Below, one piece after another: positions 11,579 through 23,800 of a stretch of DNA of 64,000 nt (position 1 is the stretch's first letter; every line of letters starts with the position of its first letter). The stretch is from Salvator merianae (lineage: Eukaryota > Chordata > Lepidosauria > Squamata > Teiidae), in assembly GCA_003586115.2 (NCBI GenBank), contig QVOM02000053.1:5437316-5501315 (forward strand). Direction: 5' to 3'. A program made the translations under genes and the position numbers. The notes under the pieces were generated by a model. The model saw nothing but the letters and a program-made list of their open reading frames with translations. It was not told where the DNA came from and did not search any database.

Positions 11579-11655
11579 AAGAGAAGAAATCAAACCTTGT
11601 AACCACTATTGCAAAACTGAAATTGAAGAAAAGTTTGAGAGGTACTGGAGCTATG
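11579..11655 (+). other. candidate 77 bp internal exon, unknown protein
   Basis: A long polypyrimidine tract (CTTCTTCTTCTTTTTTTTCC, 11557-11576) ends in AG at 11577-11578. After 77 bases a good donor follows, ATG|GTACGT (11653-11661). Two of the three frames are open. The frame starting at 11580 encodes REEIKPCNHYC followed by KTEIEEKFERYWSY, with paired cysteines as in a secreted domain. The frame starting at 11581 encodes EKKSNLVTTIAKLK and onward. A length of 77 is not a multiple of three, so the exon would change phase. The family is not recognised, and no neighbouring exon was found within several kb, which is normal if introns are long. It could also be a non-coding RNA exon or coincidence. 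Confidence 0.3.
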
Positions 11656-12880
11656 GTACGTTACAATCTTTCCCTCCCAATGACAGAAAGTTCACATTAA
11701 AAAAAATGACCTTTTTCTCTTTCTTCTCCACAAATTATCTATATAAATTATCTATATAAACAAGTATAACGTACAGACATGGATTCATTCACATTTTTTT
11801 CTTTACTTTAGTATATTTAAACCTTACATTCCTACCAAAAAATGGTACTCAGCCTTACCTACTGTAAATAGCTTCAAAACTGTGGCATGGGGAATTATGC
11901 ATCCACAGTGCTTCCAGTGTTGTGAGGTGAGCTTCGTTAAGATTTGGACGTTCAAGGCTTTAAGGTCTGAACCTCAAGGGTCACCCTGCCCTCATGCACC
12001 AGATGTGAAGTAGCCTCACCCAATTGTAGTGAGCGGTGTGTGGGATGTCTGATGTCAGGATGTCCCACCAGGACAACTATAGCGAGGCCTACTGTTCATA
12101 TTGCTAGACAGGCTGAACAAGAGCAAACCTATTCCAGTGCTCAGCATGCAGATGGCCTCAACCATTCCTGATGTCAGTGGGCATGGAATCATCTTTGGAG
12201 ACCATTCCAGCCAGGTAAGTGCAGATTCAGCAATGGCAGATGAAGCTGAGATGGTGTGTGGCAGCACATTGATTGGTACATTGCCTTTGGACTTCTTTGT
12301 TTACTCATTATGCTCAGATCAAAATATAGTTCAGTGCTATCAAATAGGCTTTGGCAGTGAACTCTCTGCCCCTCCCCAATACTAGCTAGCTGTCCCTCAG
12401 AACAAATATATTTAATTGAAACAGGCCATTGTTAACATAAACTACAATTTAAGCAGACCCATAAGAGGAGTGATGGGAAATGGAAGCAATAAATGAAAGA
12501 ATAATACACAGAAGCATACAACATCCAAAGACTGATCTAGCTGCTTCTTTTTAAGCTATGGTGCTATTAAGCACATTATTATAGCATGGTCATCATTCTG
12601 TCTAGGTACATCAGGGTTATGTTTATTTAAGCTGCTCACAGATGGAACACATGTTTGAAATGAAAATAAATATTGTTATGTAAGACAAAGCACCACTTTA
12701 AAGAGAACTAACAGCAGTTTTTATTCTGAGCCATCTTAAAAGAAACAGTCAAAGTGATTTACAAATTTAGAATTATGCAAAAAAAATATAAAACATTAAA
12801 TTAAATATTCAATGGCCAGTAAATAATAAAATCTATCTAAGAACCCAATAGTTCAATCAAATTCTCACTATAACTTTATT
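11656..12880. other. non-coding stretch with a tandem duplication and a strong donor-like site
   Basis: A 13 bp tandem duplication (AAATTATCTATAT twice) lies at 11732-11757. At 12212-12219 there is CCAG|GTAAGTGCAG, a near-consensus splice donor. It ends an open frame that begins at 12101 and reads LNKSKPIPVLSMQMAS and onward. The only upstream AG (about 12103) has a poor pyrimidine tract, so no exon is called. Confidence 0.4.
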
Positions 12881-12905
12881 GTTTTGTTTTGTTTTGTTTT
12901 GTTTT
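12881..12905. repeat. (GTTTT)5 microsatellite
   Basis: Five perfect pentanucleotide units. Confidence 0.9.
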
Positions 12906-12942
12906 CCTGTAGACAGCCCCAAAACACAAAAATGCAAACAAC

Positions 12943-13130
12943 CCAGTTTCCTTTAGAACTGGTTCAGCTCAAACTGGGGTGGTCCTTGAGGTTCTATTTG
13001 AACCCCCATTTGTTTAGTTCAAATTTGAACCAAAGACTAGAACCAACAGAGGATTTAGTTTGAATTTCAACTGTTCTACCCCCCCTCTCTGGTTCGTATT
13101 TAACTAGTTCTAAAAAGTAACTAGTTTGGC
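12943..13130. repeat. GGTTC/GAACC-rich dispersed repeat
   Basis: This block is packed with AACTGGTTC, GGTTCAG, TTTGAACC, GAACCAA and TTCAAATTTGAACC words, which are self-complementary and read similarly on both strands. Comparable blocks occur at 24985-25105 and 62388-62462, suggesting one interspersed family. The class is unknown. Confidence 0.4.
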
Positions 13131-15034
13131 ACATTCTTAGTTGGTGCAGAAAATTGCCCACTTCGGTCAAATGAATGAGTTATTCTGTTGCTAAGGTGAG
13201 ACTAGTCTGATGAAGTTCACATTCTATCAGAGATTCTGCGGTTATTCTGGAGCCTCAGGGTCAGAGCACATTTATTTGACCGGGAATTATATATCTATGC
13301 TTTAACATAGCTAAAGCTCTTTCTGTTCTGCCATGCCATTTCACAGGGTCATTTTCAAAATGAGAATTTATTGCTGCCAAGAGTAATGAAAGTAGTGAAT
13401 GTTAGTCCATAATTATGACAAATGATTTTGTTTGAAAGATGATAACAGAGAATTATTTGTGCACCAAGAGCCCAGTGAGCAGCCACTCCTGGGCTTTTTC
13501 AGTGCTCAGTTATCATGGAAACATGGTTGCTTTATCTTGTTTGGCATTTATTTGCATATGAATAATCACGGATCGTGATAATCAGCTTCACATCAATCGT
13601 AAATGTGAATTGCCACGTTTTAGTGTGTGTGGGGGGGGTTGAGGATATGGTGACATCTTTTTTCCGCCCCACAACTGCTGATTTACTGTGCCTGAGGATG
13701 ACAGCTGTGATCTAAAGATGAATACTATTATTTATTTTTCTCTCTTTTTTATTGCTACCCAACTATAAAATGGCTCAACCAAGACCTCATATGGATATTA
13801 GAACAATTTATATATTACCATAACACAACATTTTACTGCATTTGTCCCCACATAAATTTCTTGCACTGACTAGTCACATAAACCAATAAAACTAGTTTGT
13901 GTAACACTTGGACTTCTATCATGAGTTTCAAGTGGTATCTTGATACATGTGAGTAAGATATTGTCCAGACAGTAGTGGGATCCAAACTGCAGCACAGAAT
14001 GGCTTTCCCAGGGGCCTGCTCACCCAGACGCCACTAACTGTGGACAAAAATATGAAACCTTTCTTAAGTGGAAAACTGAGAAACAAAGGGTGTGGAGGAA
14101 AGAAAGAATAAGAACAAATCTCCTATTGGTCCCCCCATTTATAGCATCTGCAATGTAGCTTCAGAATTATCCAGAGGTTGGGGACCCAGGAAAAGTCAAT
14201 TTACCCAAGGTGACTAATGATCCTAATTAGAAATATTAGGCAACTAGTTTTCTATTCCAACAACTTTTTTTTCCCTTTTAATTTATCTCTGAGAGAAACA
14301 AAGACAGAGGAAGAGAGAGAGAGATACATACACTTGTTCCTTCAGTTCACACTCCCTATGCAATACAATACTACTACTAATAATGAGACCATTCCATTTA
14401 ATGTACTCAATGCTAATCCATTTTTCTAGATAAATATTACCTTTTAGTGCTACAGATTTAATACTAGCCTTCTGCAGAATTAACATATCTTATTCTCCAC
14501 TAAAAATTAAGTATTTTTTGCTTCCAATTAAATCTGAATCACATTAAACTTCTTCCTGCTAATTTAGTGACTTTTATCCACTTATCAATATCTTTTGTTC
14601 ATTTCAATTCTGTTCAATAGCTCTTCATTATGTAATTCACTTGCTTTTCATTGTTAGGCATTTTCTTTGCACATTTTTCAGCAAAGAGCTCCTCCCTTAT
14701 ACTTAAAGGTGGTTATCAAAAGCACAATTCAGTTTTTTGTCTCCTGTGGCAACAGATGATTTTATATATCTGCATCCATATCTATCAATATCTATATCTA
14801 CATAAATGTTTCACAACTTGATTAGTGCAAGGTGTTGTTGACATCTGTGGAGGCCAGAAATTTGGCCTCCAATATATGTGCCAGCAACCTCCAGGCAGAT
14901 CTTGGTAGTGTAAATGGCTTCCCCTGACAGCTGGACTATACCTCAAGACTCCTTTCAGGCTGTCATGCGGGAAGAACCATCTGAACATGCCCTTCGCAAA
15001 TTAATTAGACTTACTCTCTCAATCATCCTATTTG
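13131..15034. other. non-coding stretch, nothing recognised
   Basis: Ordinary AT-rich sequence. A G8 run lies at about 13630 and a short GAGA run near 14310. All ORFs are short and unsupported. Confidence 0.55.
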
Positions 15035-15100
15035 TCTTCTTCTTCTTCTTCTTCTTCTTCTTCTTCTTCTTCTTCTTCTTCTTCTTCTTCTTCTTCTTCT
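15035..15100. repeat. (TCT)22 microsatellite, pure polypyrimidine
   Basis: An uninterrupted CTT/TCT array of about 66 bases. The long poly-Phe, poly-Lys and poly-Glu ORFs crossing it are artefacts of the repeat. Confidence 0.95.
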
Positions 15101-15965
15101 GTAGATAGGAATGTGCATATCTGAATGTGTACTTGTGTGTGTCTATGTGCACACATACACATTTCTTTTTTTGCAGCTTTTAACATGTAAAAATAAATGA
15201 GAATAACTATACACACACTTCACACCAGTTGCCAGGGAAATTAAAAACTGCAAATTCTAATGCCAAGTTCATGAAAACATCTCTAACAAGACAGATGAAC
15301 ATATGAATGGCTCCTAATGAGCTCAGAATGTTATAGTTTCCTTAGTTTAATTTTGTAATCCTTTTGCAGATATGTTGTGTTAGGCATATTATGAAATAAG
15401 AATCAGCCACAAGGCTGAGATAAACCAATTTGAGAGATTAAAGTACTGAACTTGAATGGTTTCATTAACTTTTAAGCTATGAGTCAATGCCACAGTGAAA
15501 TACATCTAATTTCATAACCAGAAACATCAAGTTTCACCAATGCCTCAGTGAGGCATTTCCTGAGTAGGATAAAAGAGGTGAGAAAAGAGGCCTCAAAGCA
15601 TTAAAAATAATTTTAGAGAATCATTTTAGGGAGAGGGCTGCAATATTCCTTCATGTGTTAGAATTTTATGCAATTCTACTATTAAAAATCTTATTTGCTT
15701 TGTTATGAAAATCAAACTAATCTCATTATTAGCCTGTTGTATACTCAGGTTTTTTTTTTTCATTTTCATTTTTTCTCTTTTCTTGTGCATTCTTTTGTTT
15801 AGTTTTAATTTGGTATACAGATATACAGATAGCATCTCTCATTATTTCAGCAGGAGCATAGGTTCTCTTTGTGTCCATATTATAAATGCTTACTTAGGAA
15901 ATCTGAGCCCTCTAAACCAGCATGCAACTAAAATGCAGTTATCCTTTGAGCTCAATATCCTGTAT

Positions 15966-15967
<2 letters not shown>
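15101..15967. other. non-coding stretch, nothing recognised
   Basis: AT-rich sequence with A/T homopolymer runs. No gene or repeat family was recognised. Confidence 0.5.
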
Positions 15968-15996
<29 letters not shown>

Positions 15997-16030
15997 CATC
16001 TATATATCTATATATCTATATCTATATATA
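15968..16030. repeat. compound (TG)n-(TATATC)n microsatellite
   Basis: About 14 TG units (15968-15996) are followed by CATC and several TATATC/TATC units ending in TATATATA. Confidence 0.95.
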
Positions 16031-16077
16031 ATGGAACAATATAAACAAAAATGTGTGAGCTTGTCTATGTACAATTA

Positions 16078-16340
16078 AACATAAGAACAGCCCTGATAGA
16101 TCAGGCCACAGACCATCTAGTCCAATATTCTGTTTCACACAGTGACCCACAAATTGCTTCTGCACATTCTAAAGCACAACACAAAGGCAACCCCTTCACC
16201 TGTTCTCAACTCCCTGCAAATGGCCTTTAGAGATTTAGGCATCAATTCTAGTAGCCACAGATTTATCTGTCTCCCATGAATTTGTCTAACCCTTTTTTAA
16301 AGCTATCCAGGGTGGTTGCTGTCACTGATATTGTGAAGAC
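16078..16340 (+). repeat. medium-reiterated interspersed repeat (AACATAAGAACAGCCCTG family), plus copy
   Basis: It begins AACATAAGAACAGCCCTG, then CATCTAGTCCAATATTCTGT, CACACAGTGACCCAC, CTGCAAATGGCCTTTAGAG and, near the end, CATGAATTTGTCTAACCC. I recognise this wording as a very common squamate interspersed repeat, but I do not assign a database name. A second copy lies in opposite orientation at 59700-59866 and shares CTCAACTCCCTGCAAATGGC. It is non-coding. Confidence 0.75.
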
Positions 16341-17936
16341 TGCCTGAAGTAAATATGATAAGCAAACAAATGTTGAACATCATTTTGTCCAGCCCAAACA
16401 ATGATTTTGGTCTTGCTATTAGAATAAGGAAGCAGAAAGCAGAAAAAATGCTATATGCAATTGTAGCAATTAAGGGATGTTCATTGTGGCGATTGTGTTG
16501 TTTGATACCATCAGCATTGAGCTGACTCTTCAGATACTTTCCGGTTAAAAGTGAACACAGATTACTTTATATCTTGAAACATTTTGTGAATTCTGTCAGG
16601 AGGCATCTTACTCTATCACCTACCCACTCTATCAATCTAACCCAGAATAAAAATATTTTAACAAAACACCCCTATACATTCTACCACAATCTTTCTAGCA
16701 ATTCTTGTTCTCTAGTTTTCTTAGCTGTGGAAGGAAACATAGCTGATGCTTTAGCTCTGTATGTGTAGAGCTGGCATATATCTTCAGACATATTTCATAA
16801 CAAGAGGGACTGGAGGCTGCATTCCTGCGATGTATTTTTCCAAGTACACTTGTCACTCAACTGATGGTAAGAGGTGGGGAGAGCCCTCTTGGCTTTCTGA
16901 AAAGTCTTTATGTTTAAAATGGATATTCAGCTGCTACAGGCTGGTTGCTAAGTGTATTTGCATGACAAAAAGCATCAATCTCCTTTTCTGAGGATCTCAT
17001 GAGGGTTTTGGGTAGGGATTCATTCATAAAGTCTTCAGACATTGTGAATAAGTAAGAAAATACACTGTGGTTATAATGAGGCTAGTCTAAAAGCTCATCA
17101 GCAGCTTTCACATGATACATCCTTTCACAATTGCCAGCACAGCTGGTTGATATGTCTGCCAAGGAGAGATAGAAAGGAGGAGTGACATGAAGCTACTATA
17201 CAATTCTTATTTTCTTAAATAAATATATATACACACACATTTTACTTGTCTTGGCATTTCCAATTTGCATTCGGCAAGGAGGAAATGACAAAAGAAGAGT
17301 GAAGGAATGTGTACTTCCAGCTTATAAAATTAAGTATATGCAAATTAAAGCAGAATTGTTTTAGGGAAGAAAAAAAAAATGCCAGAAAGTTTATACTGCC
17401 GGAGCTTTGTCTTAATAGAGTAAAAGCAAGTTGTTGATTTCAGTCAAATCACTATCAATTAATAACTATGCCAAATTTGTTTTTGAAATTAGGCAGAATA
17501 TACTAAGCAAAAGAGGCTTATTAAATTATGAAAGACTAACACTGACAGTATTTAAATTTATAGCCCACTCCTTTTTTAAAGATGAAAGAAATAAGTAATA
17601 AGAGGAAAAATCTCTTTAATTTTCTTATAAAATTTACTGTGGGAATTGAATTGCTTCTCTAAGAGATGACATGCTTAAAAACACACAGCAATTACTCTTA
17701 GAGCAGTAGCAGTACTAGTTTTAATCTTGAAAGATTTTAGTGTAAAGTCCAGTGCCACCTTTGCAGAAAATTAATCCAAGGGACATGGATCCTCATTATT
17801 TGAGAGAACAGTTGGACCCTTACTGTAAAAAGAATAAACTGGTTTGGGGGGAATTAGTCATATGAAGTTATGCTGGTGAGACCCAAGGTTAATAAGTTGG
17901 TTTTACAAACTGTTCTAGACAGAATGCAATTGGCTG
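16341..17936. other. non-coding stretch, nothing recognised
   Basis: AT-rich sequence with a short (TA)n(CA)n run near 17221-17242. No supported gene. Confidence 0.55.
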
Positions 17937-18490
17937 GTGTGTGTTCTCAGGGATAGAGAGAAAAAGAGTGTTCTGAGACAAGAATATTATGCAGAATTTG
18001 ACAATATTTATTAAAAACAAAACAGAAAAATAAACAGTCAGCAGTACATGGAAAATAACAATATAATGAGGACAAGAAGGAAGCGTAGATTTGTCAGAAG
18101 TCTGAGCAAGGTAGATAAGTTTAATTTAATTTTGAAAAGAGAATCTCCTAATGCAAGCTTTTGAAATGCAACCTAACAGAAGTCCCTAACCAGTCTAAAC
18201 AGCTGTTTCCCAGTTCCTGGTTCCCAAATCCATTCCTTCCAACTTAACCAATAAATATCTCTACCCCTTTCTCTATCTCTCTTGGCTTTGGATCATGACT
18301 GGTGCTCCCCTCCCAACCTGATCCTATGATCCACCCAAAAAGCACCAGTTTCACAGCTGATAATGAGGATCAGAGATTGATTCAGAAGTAAGGCCGTGTA
18401 GACTGCAGGCAGCCCCAGGACTCCAGAGTTCCATTTGTAATGGGGGTGAAGGCTCCTAAAACAGCCGATAGCAGGGGAGCCCACAACTGG
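17937..18490 (-). mobile_element. possible LTR-like block (minus orientation)
   Basis: On the minus strand AATAAA (18012-18007) is followed by a T-rich, CT-rich stretch that ends around the TGTGTGTTCTC/GAGAACACACA boundary near 17937, as in R-U5. Upstream, 18180-18490 is more GC-rich and promoter-like than its surroundings. Neither terminus nor target duplication is secure. Confidence 0.2.
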
Positions 18491-20738
18491 TGTGGTGAAG
18501 TGAACCAGAAATAAGTAGTGCTTGAGTTAATTTTTGTTGAATCTCATAGCACTGAAATCTGGTAACAGTTTTAAGGGTCCTGCTAGTCATTCTTTACATA
18601 AATTTTTCGTTCTTCAAATCCATAAAGCCTTTCAAAAGAGGAATGACTTCTGAATGCCTTTCTAGACAGAGAACCATCTTCTATAAGACAGAAACTTCTA
18701 CAGTGGATCTGTTTTATTCAGATTCCTTCTGTGATGTTCTTGGAACTGATTATAACATTAGGTAAGGTTAGTTGCCCCCCTTTAATAGGAATTTTGAAAT
18801 GTTTGGGTAGCACATTATTTTGTGGATGGAAAAAAAATGTCTTGCTGACAAAAGTAACTTTGAATATTATGAGTATGTGGGTGTACATGCATGTGCCATT
18901 TGCTCCATTGTCTCAAAAAATAAAAACATCTTGGAATATATCTAGGTGTGCTAATAGGAATGAAGAATTCAATCACTCTATCCTGGATGCAAGTATTTGG
19001 AGTTCATTATTGTTTTTTGTTATTAGTTTATTACTGAGTTAAGGATATGCAGAAAATTTCTGTTTAAATTGAGGACAGAACATGCTTTGAAATTGATTTT
19101 ATTCTGAATTTAGTACAAAAAAAGTCCTCTATTATCGAAGCATTTAAATGTCAGAAATAGATGGCTGGTTGGCTTCAGATTTCTTAATGTGATTGTTTTT
19201 GTTGGCTTTCTTTAAATACACTTTAGGCAGTATTTTCTCTGGCTGGAGCAGTTGAAACAAATCTCGGACTGAGAGTTCCAGAAAAGATATATATCGTCTG
19301 GCAAGTCATTCAAAAATGTTCCAAATGATTTTCAGTTTTATTCTAGTTCAGAACAGAACTCATTATCTGTTCAATTTGCACCTCGACTGCAGATATTGTT
19401 TTAAGGTTTTGGTTTTTTTTTCTTCTATTCTATTATCTTGGAAGCTGCCCAGAGAGAAGTTATCTAAAAGTATTTTATATGTATAAATAGTACCTTTACT
19501 TTATTTCTAATGGCTTTGCATTAAGACCTCTTAATTATAGTTGGACTCAGAATTTTTCTCAGCAGGTAGGTGTGGTTGGGTGTAAAAGAGGACAGTCTCA
19601 TATGGGAACAGCAGTGGTGCAGGGAAGAGGGTGTATGACAATCCACCATAATTAATCAAGGTTTGATCTAATGTGGAAGTATCCATGTTTCCCACAATTT
19701 GCTGAGATAAAAGACAAATGAGAAAACACTATTTATCCCCTCTCCTGAAGCCCACATACCACATGCTGCTGGATGGAAATATCTCCATCTCCTTCATACA
19801 CTTCCCTCAAATTCTTGAAGCTCAAACAATGCAACAAATCCCTTTTTGATCTGACATAGAGTGTATTAGATCAAAGAGGATTTGGCACATGATCCAGGCA
19901 TCAAAGAAGCCTGACAAACTTACACACAGCATTTCCAGGTCTTCTCAAAAAAACCTCTCTCACAAGCTGCTACTGCTCTTATACTGATAATTTCAATCTA
20001 CATCATTTCAAGTATTGTTGTAGTCATTTATGTCAGATTCATACATGCAATTTATTGTGTAATATATTGGGCATGGTAATCACAATCAAACTGCAAGTAG
20101 CCTCATATGGCAAACTATTTTGCATGAGGAAATTCCCCACAAGATTTATTTAGCTACTACAATCTGCCTTGAACTTTTCTGCCTGTAGTGAAACATATCA
20201 AATTTAAGTTGAGAGATTTTTCATAAAAACAGCTAGTCACACAACTACAGCATTGCTAAATGGCTGCACAATCTGCAGCTCTGATTTTAGCTAAAGTTTG
20301 AACTAGAGAACAACATGTCTATTATGAAGAAGTTCTCATAATATTATGAAGGTCATTCCAGCAGTTCAACTTCTTTAAGAACAGCTAATATTTTGTGGCC
20401 TGGATTCTACCTTGATTCTGGTCACACTGTGGAACTGCAAGAAGAGCAAGACTATTGACTGGGCAAGTGCCTTCTTTGTGAGCCACCTTGCTACTTTCTG
20501 GAGTCCATCACAGAGACAGGAGAACTACTGTAAAACAGTGTCTCCAAGTTCCATACCTCAAAGGTAAAGCTTATAGAGGAAATCATAACAAGAATGGGCA
20601 AAAGTGGCTGAAAAACTTTTATAACCAAAATGAAAAGATACAGTATTTTATTTTTGGTGAATCTATTTTGGAATTCATGATACTGCTTAGACAGACACAG
20701 TATGTCCTTAAATATAATCCCACAATGACAGCAGCAAC
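18491..20738. other. non-coding stretch, nothing recognised
   Basis: No gene, RNA or known repeat was seen. The longest ORF (18731-19042) has no domain and no supporting signals. Confidence 0.55.
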
Positions 20739-20835
20739 AGAAGAAAAAGGAGGAGGGGGGGAGGAGGAGGGGGAAGAGGAGGAGGAAGAGGAAGAGGAAG
20801 AGGAAAAGGAAGAAGAAGAGGAGGAAGAAGAGAGA
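20739..20835. repeat. imperfect (GGA/GAA)n polypurine tract, 97 bp
   Basis: All bases from 20739 to 20835 are purines, with mixed AGG, GGA and GAA units and a G8 core near 20754-20761. ORFs rich in Glu or Leu/Phe across it are repeat artefacts. Such a tract can adopt triplex or quadruplex structures. Confidence 0.9.
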
Positions 20836-23800
20836 CACCACTAAGTGGAGATGGATCAGGCCTAGAAATTAATTCCTCCAAAATGTAAATGGTACTAAGC
20901 TATTCATATGAAGCATAGATTCAAGGGAAACAATGAGAACATAACATGCCATTTTCATGAATTTGCTAACTTTTAGAAGTTTTGAACTTGGAAATGTAGG
21001 ACCCTGTCTTATTTCCAATCATGCAATTGTCACAGTTACTTCAATATTATTGTCACTCTCAGATGTTATTTTCAGAGTTTCAGGCAAAAATCTTTGTGGT
21101 CCACTTTGATTGTTCCAGAAACTGAGTATGGGACTCTGGGTATGATGTTTAACTTTAAATCATGCCCAAAGTTTAATCCCCAACATCTCTGAACATTGCC
21201 CATGACACTGAGGTTTTTGAAAGTAACATCTGGAGGGTAGTAAAATGCAGAAGACTTACTAAGCATTTGTGACTTTCATACAAAAACCAAGCCTGGGTCA
21301 CCTTCAAATCTTTTCTCGTCCAGTTGACTTAAAAAAAACAAAAAAAACAAAAAAAACCCATATCTGTAATTAGAGAAACCACTAATATGAACTGCTACAG
21401 TACCAAACATATTTAAATTAGAATTAATAAAGCAGTTAAAAGGAAATTAAATCCCAATTGATTGTTAGAAGAGTACCTATTGAGGTATAAGTATATAATA
21501 GATAAATCTACTCACTATGTAATTAATTCAAATCTGCAGAACCAAATGAGTGTGCAACTCTGTTCCTATTATTTCACTGCACTGTGAGGAATGTTTAGCA
21601 ATCTAATTACCATTTAGCCACACAACTAAAGGAAATTAGTTATTAAGCATACTATCTAATTAACTTGGTATAGATTGCTTGCTAAACAAATATTACACAT
21701 ATCTAAACAATTTGTGCCAATTACAGGTCTTGACATTCTTAAGGTTTAAAGCATTAATAATAAAATTAATTATGCATGTCTGTAATATGCAAAGTATATG
21801 CAGTCAATTATTTTCTTCTTCTTTTAGTTGCAAGTAGCCCATAATCTTTAGTTATCAGACCAGCACAAAACTGTGCTCTCCTGTTCCTCTTGCAGACACT
21901 AGTTGTTAAATTAAATGTAGCACAAAGCCATGACTGTTGAAACATATTGGAAATTTGATCACTTGGTATTTAAAATACTGCACAATTGGAAGTACTAGAA
22001 GGTACATAATCTGGATTACTTTATGGCAGCCATGTCAAGCAAGATAGCAAGAAACAGAGTCACATAACTCACCTGAAGGTACCAACCCCACAATAGTAAA
22101 GACCAATGGGGAAAGTGAGAAATGCTAAACGTTATCCCTCATTTTATGGAGGGGAACATGCAGCACAACTCTATTGCACAAGTGTATCCTCTCAGTTCAG
22201 AGGACAATGAAAGATGGCAGTAATGGGACTCACCCCATTGGGTGCTGTAGTATTATTACCCATCACCCCAAGGCTTCAAAAAGGCAAGGCTCTGCCAAGA
22301 TAACGATACTTCTGGACCACAGAACTGGACACTGTCATCTTAAATACAATTAGCACATAGGTTGTAGGTACAGGGAACTTGACCAGAAAGCTTGGACCTC
22401 TGTATTAGACCAGGATCCGTCTTTAGTCATTAAAATCCATATTGGAAACACAGGCCTGATTTTTAAAAGGCAACAAGAAAGGATTACAAAATCTTCTGTT
22501 TTTGCCTAAAGCATGGAGCTTGGAAAGATATCTGCATAAGCAGGGCTGAATCAGAGAAAGCCCCTCCTTAGGAGATAATAAGAATTGGGCAGAATTTGAA
22601 AGGTTAACATCAAGAGCTATTTGGCATCCCAGACCAACATATTGATAATAGAAGACTTAGATATACATCTGGAAATACTTTCATTAAGAATGCAAGGCAA
22701 CAGCATTGAAATATGGTTAAAAACTGGTTCCAACCAAAGATTGGCTTTTGAGGTAAACGTCACCCATTTAAACCCATCAACACTGTCCAGAGGTGTGTTC
22801 CTCCAACTGGGTGCATTCACTTAAGAGGAAGGAAGCACCAAATATGGACAACAGTGACACAAGCACTACATCATTTGCCTACTCCCTTTCAAAATTTGAC
22901 TCGTATTAAAAGAGAAAAAAAAAGAGAAGAAAATTTAGAATGAACAGCATATTACTGTTACAAATATATGTCAGAGTAAGACATTTGTTAATGCTGTGCC
23001 TTTCCTCCCATAATATCCCATGTCACTGTTTCTGAAAAAAAAGTAAAAAAAGAAATGAAACTAATGTTTCTTTCTCTTCCACCACCAGCTACATTGTGTT
23101 TTTGTTTTATCTCTTCCTTTTACATTTATTCTTTTCAGTTTTGGCCTATTCTCTCATTGCCTCTGTTCTATTTATGCTTTTCCATCATTGCTGGCCTTTT
23201 TTTATTTCTGTCTTTCTTCCTTTTAACTTCCCACTCCCCTAAAGTGCACAGAACACAATGGAGTGAAGCAGGAAAGAGAAACTGTCAGCAAGCGAAATAG
23301 ATGGGAGAAGACAACTGGGAGTGTTTTGTGTAGTCCCAGAAAGAACTGGCAGTAGAATTGCAAACATTGATAACTGGATAGTGAGCAAAAAAATAAAATA
23401 AAAATTCTAATTTAAGTGAAGTGAATGGTGAGCCAAAGAAACATCAACTGATACTGCAATGTATACAAGTGCAGTCCATATGGTTTTATTTTTATTTATT
23501 TTTAAAGGAGAAAGAGAAAAACAATGTTTTTGGCTTCTACTCCAAAGGAATTGCTTCTGCATTCACAAAGATTAAATGAAGCTTTCAGAGTGGTTGACTT
23601 TGTTTTTGTTTTCAGAGTTATTTAGAAAAAGTCTAGGAAGTGTTGGGGAATTCAGAAAGCAATACATAGGACTGGGCATGCAAGAGATTCATTTTCTGCC
23701 CTTGAACAGTTAGGTTAAAATGTGGGGTGGAAACCTAAATAGTAGTTATTATAATGGCATGAAATGATAGGATAAAGTGATGACGTGAAGATGGTCTCCT

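Noticed and set aside
20488..20844. 118- and 116-codon ORFs over a Glu/Leu-rich region
   Set aside because: They are driven by the polypurine tract, and both strands are equally open.
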